Source of the DNA: Anisodus tanguticus
Taxonomy: Eukaryota > Streptophyta > Magnoliopsida > Solanales > Solanaceae
DNA length: 64,000 nt
NCBI GenBank assembly: GCA_034509755.1
Contig: CM067553.1
Span: forward strand, 47,000,110 to 47,064,109
Direction: 5' to 3'
A model generated the notes under the pieces. The model had not been told where the DNA came from. It did no database searches and saw nothing but the letters and a program-made list of their open reading frames with translations. The stretch's first letter is position 1, and each line of letters starts with the position of its first letter. The position numbers and the translations under genes were made by a program. Of the stretch, positions 10,586 to 22,400 are shown piece by piece.

Positions 10586-11590
10586 TGAATATTATGTTAA
10601 AATATATATTTCATTTATTTAATTTTTAATGGGCATACAAAATCAATACCGATTAAGTAAAAGTAAAGTAGTGAACAGAGGAAAACATTATTGGGTTCTC
10701 TCTAATCGCTAACTAATCCAAATTCAGGCTAAAAAATTCCACTTTAAAAGGTAGACGTTCCGTACCAAAGATAACTCCATCGAATCTAAAACCTCCGGTT
10801 AACCAAAGACTACTACCCCTCCAACATAATCTTTAATGTATTCATAATCTTGAATGAAATGCACACTATTTTTATTTATTCTTATTTTGTTGCCTTGCAT
10901 GCTTTCAAGTCCTTTTTGTAAAAAAAGTTCTGTGCTTAACTAAATTCTATTGCCTTTGATTCATTTTAAATGTCATTTTAGCAAAATAAAATTTAATCCC
11001 AATTGGTATTGCTTTAGAAAATTAAGAAGCCATTAATTATTTTCTTCACATCTACCTTTGTTCCAATAAACGATTTATGCAAATTTTTTTAAAGATCTCT
11101 CAACGGAGATTACTCATTTTGAGTAGAGATAAATAGTAATTAATCAAACAAACCTTATAACTAATGCTACTAAATGATTTTTTAAAGGAGTGTACCAAAA
11201 CTTTAATCGACATTTAAAAGGGACGGAAGGTTGTATGAAAATATGTAAATACGTCAACTGATCTTTGTGAGATATACTACCTACTATTTGAAAATGAGGA
11301 GATACAATTTATTGCAGTCACGAAAATGGCAATATTTATAACTCCAAGTCTGCAACAACGTAGTAATTGATGCAAGAGTGAACTATAAAGATAAATATTT
11401 TTAGCAGCTTTTGCATAGCAAATTTTACACACTCCTATGATCAGCAAACCCCCCCCCCTCTCTCTCCCTCTTTCTCTCTCACACACACACAGATGGGGGG
11501 GGGGGGGGGGGGGCACATTAATTCTATAATGAACATACAATCATTAATCAAAAATATATTTCATTATTATTACAAATCAACCTTACTTCT
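10431..11590. other. intergenic AT-rich stretch with simple repeats
   Basis: No gene is seen. It holds an AT dinucleotide run (about 10548-10580), a C10 run (11449-11458), CT and CA runs (11459-11492) and a G19 run (11495-11513). Parts near 11040-11230 resemble a half Stowaway element but lack a clear partner end. The VPS60 3' UTR probably reaches to about 11570. Confidence 0.5.
11495..11513. repeat. poly(G) tract, 19 G
   Basis: Nineteen consecutive G follow CT/CA repeats and a C10 run 36 bases earlier, just past the VPS60 3' end. Confidence 0.95.
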
Positions 11591-11662
11591 CTGAAAGAGT
11601 AATTAGCAACAAGGTTTAAAAAACCAAAACTCTGCACACAATGTTTACACCCCAAAACTCTC

Positions 11663-14600
11663 CTAACCTCGAAGTGATGCGCGAGGGACAGCAGGTAATC
11701 CTAGTTCATCTTCAGCCTGTGCATCACAAGTCAATAAAAGGTGTCAACGGTTAATTAAACGTTAAACGAAGAAAGACCAACAAGATAGTATTAAGAAGCC
11801 ACCATTACAGAAATTGGGGACTTGCGAGACTGAGATGTCAAAGTAGATAATAACTCGTCTTTATTCCAATAGATTCAGCATCTAATAATGCTTAAGATAT
11901 ATGATGTATAGATTGAGGACTTGTGACTTTTGTCACAGGTTCAAGCCCTGCACCATGAGAATTACGCCTGATATTTAAGCGGAGAAGGGTCAAGGGGGGA
12001 ATTATTCCCAAGTTTCAAAGGTTGCGGTTGGTCCTAAGGGTGGGCCCCAGCCAGATTTGTCAGTCGTAAATTAAAGATATATGATGTAGGGTATGTAAGA
12101 TACACACAACAATTAACTATCCCCTTATACATACACAGGTTTAGCAGAAAAGAGGTCGATTAGTTTCCAGGTTATGTTTTATCTGATGATACCTGTGTGT
12201 TAGCTCTACCAGCTGGCATTGGTGCATGCCCCATTGGTGCTGATGGCAAGTTAAGCTCTGAATCCAGATCTGGTTCCTTATCAGGTTGTAGGTATGACGG
12301 GACACCTTCACCTTCAAACTCCATGTCCGCTTCCAGAGCATCAAGCTCTGATAAAGAAGTAAAGGTTAAAACCACATAAAACACGTTTTCACTAGAATAT
12401 TCAAATGTACAAGCACTAAGAAATCTTACCACCCATGAGCTCTTCTTCATCAACGTCATCAGGCACACCGTAGCTTCTACCAAGAGTCTCTTGAATTTCA
12501 TTGCTTACATCCATCAGGTCAGTCATTTCATCTTGTAGGTTCTACATTTAAGCAAACAACCATAGTTATAAATAGAAAGGGAAAAGATGAAACTTAGGGA
12601 TGCGTAAAAGAAAAAATTGAACGGTAATGGAGAATATATACATCGACATCTTGAATGTTCACAGTTTTCATCATTCCTTTTAATTCTTTGTTTGCGGACT
12701 TCATTGCTGCCATCTGAAGAAAAAGAGCCAAGTTATTAATGGCAAATTCTACCCCATTGCTCAAGTGTGCCTTCAAACACACAAATTTAAACTAAAATGG
12801 AACCAATTGGAGAATACAGCACTCTAAGGGACACAAAAGAAATCCCTTCCTCATGACAATTGGGTTGTCCTCCTACCTCTAGGGAGGTAGGCAGCAGGTT
12901 CCCATCAGGTTACAGAATAAGCTTCGCTTGACAAGCCTTGAGCTGTGCCCAATGGGGCGCTACCAAGAAAAAGACACACTTTACCATGAATTTTATATAG
13001 CCAAAAAAGTCAGTTAAGCACAGAAACTCCTAAGCTCAATATTAAAAACCATGCTGACTGATCGCCAGTAAATAGTTTAAGATCTATTTTTCTCCTCCGG
13101 AAAATAGTATTTCAGTTGAAGTCTAGAGTAAAGTCATTTTTATTTCAAGGAGCATGCACTGTTAAAATAAAATAACGCTTCATGATTTATTCTTAAAAAA
13201 AAATGTCTTAGATGAACTTCAAGCACGAAAAGTTTATGGACTTGTGGATCTGTGGAATGTCAAAACCAACAGTGGTCAAGTTCTGCTTCTGGGGTGTTGC
13301 AGATAAGAATTACCCATTCAAGCAGTTGATTAATGGTTTCACACAAATAAGACAATATTTTGTTATTGTGAAAAAGGTAATTCATGAAAGAGCACGGATT
13401 CCATTTAACATTTAACATACTGTTTGCTGAGCATCTTTGATTCCCTCAGCAGCAAAAGAGACTTGGTCTAAGTTGTATGTCTGATTGTAGAGCATGTCCC
13501 GCTGATTTTCATACCTGTTGATTATTCAACGGATAGCTTATGCATTTGTGAGAACAATATGTCAATACTTGATCTAAGAGGCTACTATAAAACAAGCAAA
13601 AGAAGATAGAGAAATATACCTAAGTAGTGTCTGAAAATGACATTTCTACCTCAAACAAGAAAGTGAAAATAATAGTGCATCTAAATATAAGAGTGCACTG
13701 GTCAACGAAGTGGGTGCAAACCTTGGAGATCAAGGTCCAAATCCCAGTAAAGACAAAAGACACTAGGAGATTTCTTTCCATCTGCCTAATAAGGCTGCGT
13801 ACAATAAACCCTTGTGCACCGGGCTGCCCTTTTTTCTTGCCCAAATCTTGGGGCAGAGTTACCTGGTACCTATGTTGGTGGGAGGTAGAAGGTACCGGGT
13901 GGAATAGTCAAGGTGCGCTCAAGCTCACCTGAACACCACCGTCGTCAAAAACGAAAGAAAAGAGTGCATTTAAGTATATTGATTTAATGGCCAGGTACTG
14001 CCTACTTTTTGCTTCAGATATGGTACCGAAAAGGATCCCCAAATATGTATTTTTCATGTCTTTCATGTGTGTGTGGATGTGTGTGTGTGAGAGAGAAAGA
14101 GAGATGGGGAGAGAGAGAGAACTGGTTAACTGAGTTCAAATATTTCATGTCAGAACTTACACTAATTACTTTCACATGTCAGTAGACACTCATCACAAGC
14201 AATTGAACTTGATAGTAGACACTCAAGGTAACGGCGTATGATAAAACTCACATTCTCTTTTGCTTCAACACTCTCATAGCTCGAGCTTTTACAGCTTCCT
14301 GAGCTGGACCTGGTCGAGTCTTCTTCAGCTGTTCCTTGTATCTTGTAAGTTCAACATCAAGCTTCTTGATTTTCTCTTCCACCGACTCACCTCTTTTATT
14401 GATCTGGACAATTAAGAAGCAACCAAAAGGATCCGAGATTACTCATGCAAACAACCAGTAGTAATCATCAAACTGCAGAGAGCTACGAATATATATATAT
14501 ATATATTCTAGATTAATCAACTGGAACCCATAACAAGCAACCATCTCTTCCTTATACTACCAAAGATTGTGAAGCAGACCAAGAAAAGAAATGAAATGAA

Positions 14601-16503
14601 AGCCGTTCAGTCCTTCTGCAGTTCCCTCGTGTATTTTTGGTCATGAAATGCTCTTACCACCATTCAGGGATAAAGAATAAGCATTTGTTTTGCCTTAACA
14701 CTAATCGAGTAACCATATAGACACATATACTATGATTTGATCATAAGAAGCATGCTTGCATATCAAAAGGTATAAGGATTAGCCTCAATTTGTTTAGCAG
14801 TAATACCATCTGTTGAATCTAGCAATAGACCTTTGTGGTCCGGCCCTTATACGGACCCCGCACATAGCGGGAGCTTAGTGCACCGGGCTGCCCTTTACCA
14901 TTTGTTGAGTCTAGCAACTTTTCTTTGACTGCAATTTTTTCAACATTCTCTATTTTTTTTTGTCACTCTTTATGTAGCTTCTAAAATATTTAGAAAAACT
15001 TCAAATATTTTAAGGATTTAATTTACACAGGAAAATAGATGCATTGATCATTCAAGCTCAAATTTACATATTGACGGAAGCAACATGAGGACTTCCCATG
15101 GCAGCAGAGTCAGATGAAGTATATAACTAATGGGTTCAACTGAACCAGTATTTCCGACACGAGATATAGATATATATGTGTGAAAATCACTAGAATCTTA
15201 CACATTAAATTCTGAACCCATAATTCCAAAAGTGTAATGAGTTCAGAGTTAAAAATATAAAGGTTGAATCTATCAAATTTAAATCCTAGATTCTCTTATG
15301 CACAAGACACCCATCCTACTACTACTACTATCAATCAAGCTCATTTAACTCAGAATTCTGACGGAAGAATATAACCAATAGGTTCAATTGAACCAACATT
15401 TTCTACAGAGTATAGATATGTGTGTGAAAAATCACTAATATTTTATAAAAAACAAATTTCTGAACCCATAATTTCAACAGTGTAATGGGTTAAGTGACAA
15501 GAATCTACTACTACTACTATCAATCAAGCTCATTTAACTTCAGAATTCTGACGGGATCTGGTTACTAGTACCAGTAAAATTACATCCTCTGAAAATCCAC
15601 CATTGGTTTAAGGACAAAGGGAGTTCAATTGGTAGAAAACTGCATAAAACAAATTGAAACTTTACCCATTCGAAACACCCAGAAAAAACAAATGAAATGA
15701 AAAAACCCAAAAAAAAAAAGAAAAAAGAAGAGAAATTTGCAGTGCTTGTGCATAATTTAGCAGAAAAATATTAAAAATTTACCTATTCGAAACAGCTGCT
15801 TAAAACAAATGAAACAACAAACCAAAAAAACGAACATAAATTGCAGTATTTGTGCATAGTTTAGCAGAAAACATTGAAACTTTACCTGTTCGAAAAAGCA
15901 AGGCTATGAAACAAAACAAAACAAAACAAAAAAACAAACAAAGAGAATTGCAGTGCGTTTGCATAATTTAGCAGAACTCAAACTACAGATCTGTATTTGT
16001 ATTCAACACAGTAAAAACAAATGAACAAAACACCAAAAAACGAGGAGAAATTGCAGTGCGTTTTATAAATTAGCAGAAAACATTGAAAAATTACCTGTTC
16101 AAAACAGCCACACAAAACAGTAAAAAAAAAGAAGAAGAGAAATTGCAGTGCATTTACATAATTTAGCAGAAAACATTGAATATTTTCCTCTTCGAAACAG
16201 TCACACAAAACAATTTAACAACGAAAAAAGTCAAAAACAACAAGAATTGCAGTGCGTTTGCATAATTTAGCAGTACTCAAACTACAGATCTATAAATGTA
16301 TTCAACACAGTAAAAACAAATTAAAAAAACAAAGAGAATTTACATTACATTTTACATAATTTAGCAGAAAGCACAGAAAATTTACCCGTTCGAAACAGCC
16401 ACACAAAAGCAATTGAAACAAAAACATAAATTACCCTATCGGAAGCATCTTGAACAGATGGAGCAGGTTGTGTTTCTTTCTTAATACCGAAAACTCTCTT
16501 CAT
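11663..16503 (-). CDS. VPS60: ESCRT-III accessory subunit VPS60 (CHMP5 family)
   Basis: Seven exons join in frame at GT/AG sites: 16503-16435, 14403-14252, 13514-13421, 12713-12642, 12541-12430, 12347-12193 and 11716-11663 (TAG), giving 235 aa, the usual length for plant VPS60. The N-terminus MKRVFGIKKE is conserved. A Snf7 domain covers most of residues 10-190 with the basic, coiled N-terminal helices (VEEKIKKLDVELTRYKEQL). The acidic C-terminal half contains ELDALEADMEFEGE, and the protein ends LGLPAVPRASLRG. In the family VPS60/CHMP5 binds LIP5/VTA1 and tunes the VPS4 ATPase during multivesicular-body sorting at endosomes. The ATG at 16503 is chosen over an upstream in-frame one because it gives the family N-terminus. 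Intron 1 holds a tandem array and intron 2 a SINE. No lesion is seen. Confidence 0.95.
13690..13960 (+). mobile_element. tRNA-derived SINE in VPS60 intron 2
   Basis: Contains a B-box-like AGGTCCAAATCC followed by the body GATTTCTTTCCATCTG, GAGTTACCTGGTACC, GGTGGGAGGT, AGGTACCGGGTGGAAT and AGTCAAGGTGCGCTCAAGC. The same body recurs at 20580-20770, 23060-23278, 26040-26195 and 38520-38683. Confidence 0.7.
14820..14910. mobile_element. SINE fragment in VPS60 intron 1
   Basis: A short GC-rich piece (CCCGCACATAGCGGGAGC, then TAGTGCACCGGGCTGCCC) that also recurs in part at 13795-13830. It resembles tails of Solanaceae tRNA-derived SINEs. It is too short to classify firmly. Confidence 0.4.
15100..15560. 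repeat. duplicated dispersed repeat in VPS60 intron 1
   Basis: Two related blocks (about 15075-15310 and 15355-15500) share a GGTTCAA(C/T)TGAACCA motif, a TAGATATGTGTGTGAAAATCAC-like stretch and CTGAACCCATAATT. A 45-base direct repeat containing CTACTACTACTATCAATC and AGCTCATTTAACT recurs at about 15315-15363 and 15502-15554. Confidence 0.6.
15640..16430. repeat. tandem array in VPS60 intron 1 next to the exon 1 donor
   Basis: About seven units of about 100 bp share TTGCAGTGC-TTTGCATAATTTAGCAGAAA, then a TTGAAA-TTTACC(T/C)GTTCGAAACAGC-like block and a purine-rich ACAAA(A)n stretch. A higher-order pair (about 15900-16090 and 16205-16390) shares an extra CAAACTACAGATCT and TATTCAACACAGTAAAAAC segment. 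On minus each unit carries a CGAACAGGTAAA-like string resembling a 5' splice site. Confidence 0.75.
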
Positions 16504-16649
16504 CTCTCGATCTTCTTCCTCGCCGGTTACAAAAACTGAGTGCTGATTACTTTTCACCGCTTCAATTTGGGACTACTAGTATTATTTCTGAGAAATGATC
16601 CGTTGTCTTTTGTTTCGAAAAAATTAAATAATGGTAACATAAAACTCAA

Positions 16650-16975
16650 TTATCGAAAATGACTCTTTATAACACTATACATAGTTTGTCTAATTTATGC
16701 TATCACCTTTATCAAAAGGCTCATTCATACCATTGTGACCTTCAATTAGAGGTTCACGTTATTTAATTAAATTATTAAAACTAAGAATTTAATTTGTGGT
16801 GGTTTAATTAAATGACATGAATATTTAATTGAAAGTCACGTGTCATATCTGGTATTATAAAATCGTTCATTAATGAAAAATTGCATGAATGAGTTTTTTT
16901 GGTAACGACGATGACATAAATGAGCTAAAATATCGACCAATGGCATAAATGAGTCATTTCCGATTGTTCGATGAC
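16650..16975. mobile_element. palindromic MITE-like repeat upstream of VPS60
   Basis: The two ends are rough inverted repeats: ATCGAAAATGACTC on the left and the complement of GAGTCATTTCCGATTG on the right, with further mirrored ATAAATGAG / CTCATTCATA motifs inside. Target duplications are not defined. Confidence 0.45.
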
Positions 16976-17008
16976 ATATTTGAATCTTTTCCGATAAAAA
17001 AATATTCC

Positions 17009-17277
17009 CTCCCTCCGAATCAAATTATTTATCATGGTTACTAAAAATAGTTGTCTCAAACTATTTTATTTTAGAAGTTCAAGACATAATTAATTATTTT
17101 TTCTCAATTTTACCCTTTGTCATTAATGAAGATACACATAAATAGAATAAATATTTAATGGGAAGAAATTATAACTTAGACGTAAATAAGGGTAAAGTAG
17201 GTCAAATACTCATTCTAATTAATATTTCTTAAGGACGTGTAACCAAAAAAGCGACAAATAATTTGAGACGGAAGGAG
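17009..17277. mobile_element. Stowaway-type MITE
   Basis: About 270 bp with terminal inverted repeats CTCCCTCCGAATCAAATTAT and the complement of ATAATTTGAGACGGAAGGAG, with TA next to the right end and close to the left end. Confidence 0.8.
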
Positions 17278-18227
17278 TATTACCCTATTTTTTTTTGGAT
17301 TTTCACGTGGTGTCCGGTATTCGATTTCAAGCTCGATTATCTGAATTTGCATTGAAAAGTCTCACTTTTGGGTAAACCTACCAAAGACAACTAGTACATT
17401 AAGGATACAAACTCGACACCTCTAGTTATCACTTCACCACAAACGTTGATAATAATCTTGCGCGATGTGTGAACAATATTAAACTCGTACCAAAATGTAT
17501 ACATTTAGGTTCGATTTGATCTTCTAAAAGAATTTGATACGCCCTAATGTGTATATATACTACATCCGTTTCATTTTATGTGATATCATTTTCTTATAAG
17601 TCTGTTAAGCAAAATGACTTATTATATCCCTAATGAGAAGCTCTTATAATCGGTCAATCTACACAAATATTATGACATATATAAGATACAAGCTTGTCGG
17701 TTCGGCAAGTTATTTTAAGAAATTATAACGTACAAATTCTTTTACATATTGTAAATAATCAAAATTAGACTTTTCAAAATCGTTCCAATCATCTCAGCTT
17801 CTCTTCGTTATCGATACTAATGTCATGTAGCAGTTGCACTATACTATATCTTTAGGATGTCTCATTTGTTAGACAAGACAATACCAAGTTTAATGTAACA
17901 TATAATGCATATAATTATAATAACTGAGAGATCAAAAACACACATTTTTTTAATGTGTACATCCTAAAAAAACAAAAAATTACTAATAACTGGGGGACCA
18001 ATATTATTGTTATCCCTTGAGAAAATGACAGAAACTTTTGAATTTTATTGTGTTAAACTAAAAATGTGTATAATATATTGAAATAACTGTAATGTTATGA
18101 TCTTGAACATATTATGTGAGATATTGGAACAAAAGAGTTACTAGATAAAGAAATTGATATTCTTTTTAAAATAAACTAAAAAAGAAAGTACGACATGTGA
18201 GGAAGTATTTGTTTCTAAATTGATACT
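17278..18227. other. intergenic AT-rich stretch
   Basis: No gene. A lone Stowaway-like end (CATCCGTTTCATTTTATGTG at about 17561) suggests half an element. The rest is unremarkable AT-rich sequence. Confidence 0.4.
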
Positions 18228-18468
18228 GTTAAATATACCGTGATATACAACCACGTATATCACGGTTTGTAGCACTTACCATAATTTTGTACCACACGGT
18301 GTGTACCGATTTAATGTAATTATACCATAATTAGAATTGTATATTATAAGATTCTTGTACAAGTAGAATAGGATTTTGGGAGTAGAATAGGAATAAAATT
18401 TTCCTATTATGAAAATTATATATATACTCTTTCATTAATGAAAATAATCAAAGGATTATTTCTTTTAT
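18228..18468 (+). mobile_element. solo LTR of a Copia-type element
   Basis: Starts TGTTAAATATACC and ends ATTTCTTTTA followed by TGATACAAA, which resembles a decayed TGGTATCAG primer-binding site. It matches the LTR at 54056-54333 on the other strand: TTGTACAAGTAGAATAGG, the ATTTTGGGAGTAGAATA block and CATTAATGAAAATAATCAA. The start carries a perfect palindrome pair, ACCGTGATATAC / GTATATCACGGT. Confidence 0.65.
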
Positions 18469-18614
18469 GATACAAACATTTCCTCAAGTAATACTTTTTT
18501 ACACAATTTAAGCCACAACAAGCAGAGCAATCTTGTACAAGGAACAGAAAGAGAAAATCAAAGAGGCCAGTAAAAGGTCCATCTAACTGAATATGACATA
18601 TTATTAACAACTAG

Positions 18615-19419
18615 TAGAGATGGCAGTGGATTCTGGACCAGGTGGATCCAGATTTATTTTATAGGATATGGATCTTCAAATTTTGGACCCGACGGATCCG
18701 GATCGGATCCGGATCAGTTTCTAACGGATCGGATCTGGATCTGGATCTTGTATTTGAGATCTGTATCCGGTCCAGATCCGACCAGTAGATCCGTTTTTTA
18801 TTAAATATATTCATAACCTAGAATGTAATTTTATAAGTATTTTCTTAAAATTTCTAAGCACATCCTTGCAAGTTTAATTCTCAAAACAAGTTTAATTTAT
18901 TCCCGCGATAACTCAAAAACCAAAAAATAAAGAGGTAATTTCGATAATAAAATCAATGTTATATTAGTGAATGACTAATATCTCCATAGACAAGTAGTTA
19001 AAATTATATTCACTTCATTTGTGAAGATTTCAAGCACATGCAAGTTCTGCATTGTGGAAATACTAGTCAGCATTTTCCACAACTATTGTCATTGTCCAAC
19101 ATTTTCAATTAATAGCTCACAATCAAAATGAGACAATGAACAAAATATCTCATATGAAAAATTGAAACACAGTAAACTGTTAGCTAGGTAAATATCGTTT
19201 GTCAGTTCAAAAAAAAATTTCTTAGCAAAGTTACATTCTTAGCAAGACAATTTTTTTTACATGTGGATCCAGATCCGATCCGTGGACCAGGTGGATCCGA
19301 TGGATCTGGATTTGGATATGATTTTTATGGACCCGACGTATCTGAATTCAGGTATGAAAAACGGATCTGGATCTGTATCTATTAGGATTCGATCCAGATC
19401 CGATCCGTTGACATTCCTA
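18615..19419. mobile_element. non-autonomous hAT element with GGATC-rich ends
   Basis: Ends TAGAGATGGCA and TGACATTCCTA are inverted repeats; an exact 8-bp duplication ACAACTAG flanks them (18607-18614 and 19420-19427). Both subterminal 150-170 bp are packed with GGATCCG / GGATCTGGATC motifs in both orientations, probably transposase-binding sites. The middle is AT-rich. It ends 56 bases from the stop codon of the oxidoreductase gene. Confidence 0.88.
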
Positions 19420-19482
19420 ACAACTAGTATGTTTACAAGGGAACTAGCTAAAGAATACATGTTAAACCTGATGAATACAAGT

Positions 19483-22400
19483 TTATGAAAGTTCAGCGAG
19501 CAGACCAAGTTGCTTCCGAGTCCTTCCGACGAATAAATCTCCCGATTTTATCATCCCTGGAAGGCGTCCAATACACGATAAACAGTAAAACTGTGCTACG
19601 GCCTCTCTTCTGCCTAGAGCAATTAACGACAACGGCAAAGCAGGTTTATATACATTCAAGTTGTTGTCGTTTGCGTTCTTCATTAACAGTCTTATATTCT
19701 TGGCAGCTACCACCGCGTGTCTTTGAGCCAAATATCCTAGTTTAAGTTCCTGCTTTTTCACCGATACTAAGTAAGAACGTCATGTGAAACACGCAGACAT
19801 TATATAAGAACAAATACAAGTCATTGGCATTTTAAGTTGTAGACTCATAGTAAGGGAAGCTGTCCTAACGATCCCTCCAGTTTATATCATGTTTCTTATA
19901 GTTGCTTTTCAAGGGCACTTAAGTTGGTATTTGCACGCAATAAGAAGAAATTTGGCATTGGCTACATAAATATAAAACGAAAATTTAGATAAGGCAAATA
20001 TTGGTGAGAAATATGGACAATAAGCATAACAAAAAAGCACTCTCCTAATTTATGACTCATTGCTTAAAACAATCTAAAAGGAATTATGTACCACAAGGTG
20101 GTAGGTTGTGTAGAAAAGAGATTAGTCACAAAGGATGCATACATGGTAGCTCTTGGACCAACGGTTTTACTGATCCATATCGTGAGTGTACACATTTAAA
20201 ATAAAGGTATCATTTAAGGGAAAAAGACGGAAGACTTTTGCTATGTTGATCAGACTCTTCAAAAATACTGCGAGGTCTCTTGGATCCTCAAAAAGCTATG
20301 CATTTTCCAAGGATTTGACACGCGTATGGTAGCATTTTCCGGAGGGTCCTAGCAACATAGGTCTTTAGCACATAATGCAAAATAGCTTAGGGTCATGACT
20401 AAAAAAAAGCATGCATGCCGCTGTTGATTCCTTTAGAAGGATCTTGCAATATAACCTCTTTGGTACTTCTTAACATAGTATGAACCCCCATCTATACCAG
20501 TTTCTAGAGTATAATCATCTTTTTAAGGAGTGAGCTTTTGGGGGCAGTAAGGGAAATGATGTTTCATTTTTCGTTTTTTATGACCGTGGTGTCGGGGACA
20601 GGGCCACCTCCACCAGCAACATGTACCAACATGTACCAGGTAAATTTGTCCACCAAGGTTAGGACAGATAGGAAGAAATACCTAGTGTTTTTTGTATCTA
20701 CTAGGATTTGAACCTAAGACTTCATGGTTCTCAACTCACTTCATTGACCACTAGGCCAGACCCTTGGGTGCATGTTTCAATTTCCTTATTATAACCGTTT
20801 TGTGATAGTATCACAATTACAAGTATGAGTTTTCAAAAGAAAAAAGGTACTAGAGGAAGTCTTGATGAAAACTTACAGGGATATCAGTAATATCTCCGAT
20901 ACCAAAGACATTGCTGCGACCCTTGACCCTCAAATTAGAATCAACCATCAACCTTCCATGAATGTCCAAACTATCCTTCAAGACAGTTTCTTTTAGCCAT
21001 CCTGAACCAATCGGCTTTCCGATACAAATAAAATGGCATTCAGCATCTATAGTTTGTCCATCAGATGTTTTGTAAACGCCGTCTTTCGCAGAATTTACAT
21101 CGACAGATTGCCCCAGAATGATTTCAACCTTCCTTGATTTTAGCCAATTTACTACCTTATTGCTGGCGCTTTGTCCAATAAATTCCAATAACATTGATCC
21201 CCGATGCACAATCGTCACCTTCTTATCGGGATAATCCACAACAATTTCAGCAGCAAGTTCCACGCCTGTTTGTCCTCCCCCGATTATTAATATGGAGCTG
21301 GCAGATTTAATCTTTTCATGATCTGTAAACCAAGAAAAATGAGTAGAAATGAAGCTGTTTAGATGAACACTATAGCTTTAGAACATTTATTGAGATTTAA
21401 AGGCAATATAAGTTGTTTTTTGACGAGATTCTGTCCCATATAGGCGATATTGACTAGTTGGGATTAAGGATTAGCTCTCGCGGTTACCACTTACATTTGG
21501 TCTGCGTAGAGAAAGTGTGAAACTTAGAGAATATCTACAGTCAAACCTCTTACTAACGACGTCATTCTTGATGTTTTTTTGGCTGCTATAGAGAGATGTT
21601 ATTATAGAGAATATATAATAACATAATATGAAAGTCGGTTCCAAAGAAAACTAGGACGTTATAGTGATATGTTGTTATAGAGAATGACTATTATAGAGGG
21701 GTCTGGTCTAACTGTAGTTCTAAGAAACCCCTAAATGGCCATGAAGATAAATTGCTTACCATTATTTGGAAGAAAAATATACAGAGGATTCATATTGGTA
21801 ACTCCAACAAGTTTGAGATTAAGCATAGTTGATTGATTCATATTGGGTAATCCTATATGATATAATTGCTTTCTAAGCTAGTTTTAAAGAATGAAAAGCA
21901 GAATGCAAGTAGGCTAAACTCTTACTCTAAAAACATTAACATTTAATATGAGAAATAAGATTACCTCAACCGGAGCAAGTGCATAATTTCACTAGTAAAA
22001 GTCACATGGGAAGGTATACAACAACTAAAACCCAACCGCGAACTATTTGAGGTCGACTTATGATTATCTATATTCTCTTCGCTTAGTTCAGGCTCATTCT
22101 GTTCCATCACTAGCGAAGGTTTTAAAGAATAAAAGTTCATCATGCAATCTACAAGTATATCGACTGATTCACGATGTTACCTGTTTGGTATAGAGTGAAC
22201 TTCTCATCTTTCGTGTAAGCACTATTGTCTGAGTGACCAGTAGCAATAACAGCAAAATCATACGTGACTCTGTCGCCTTTTGCAGTTACTATCTCTGTAT
22301 CCGTGATGTCGACAGCAGCAGATGCAAGGACTTTTGCATGGGGAAGGTATTCGGAGTGACTAAAGACGGCTCGTTTTGCAAATGAAGGATCACACATTGA

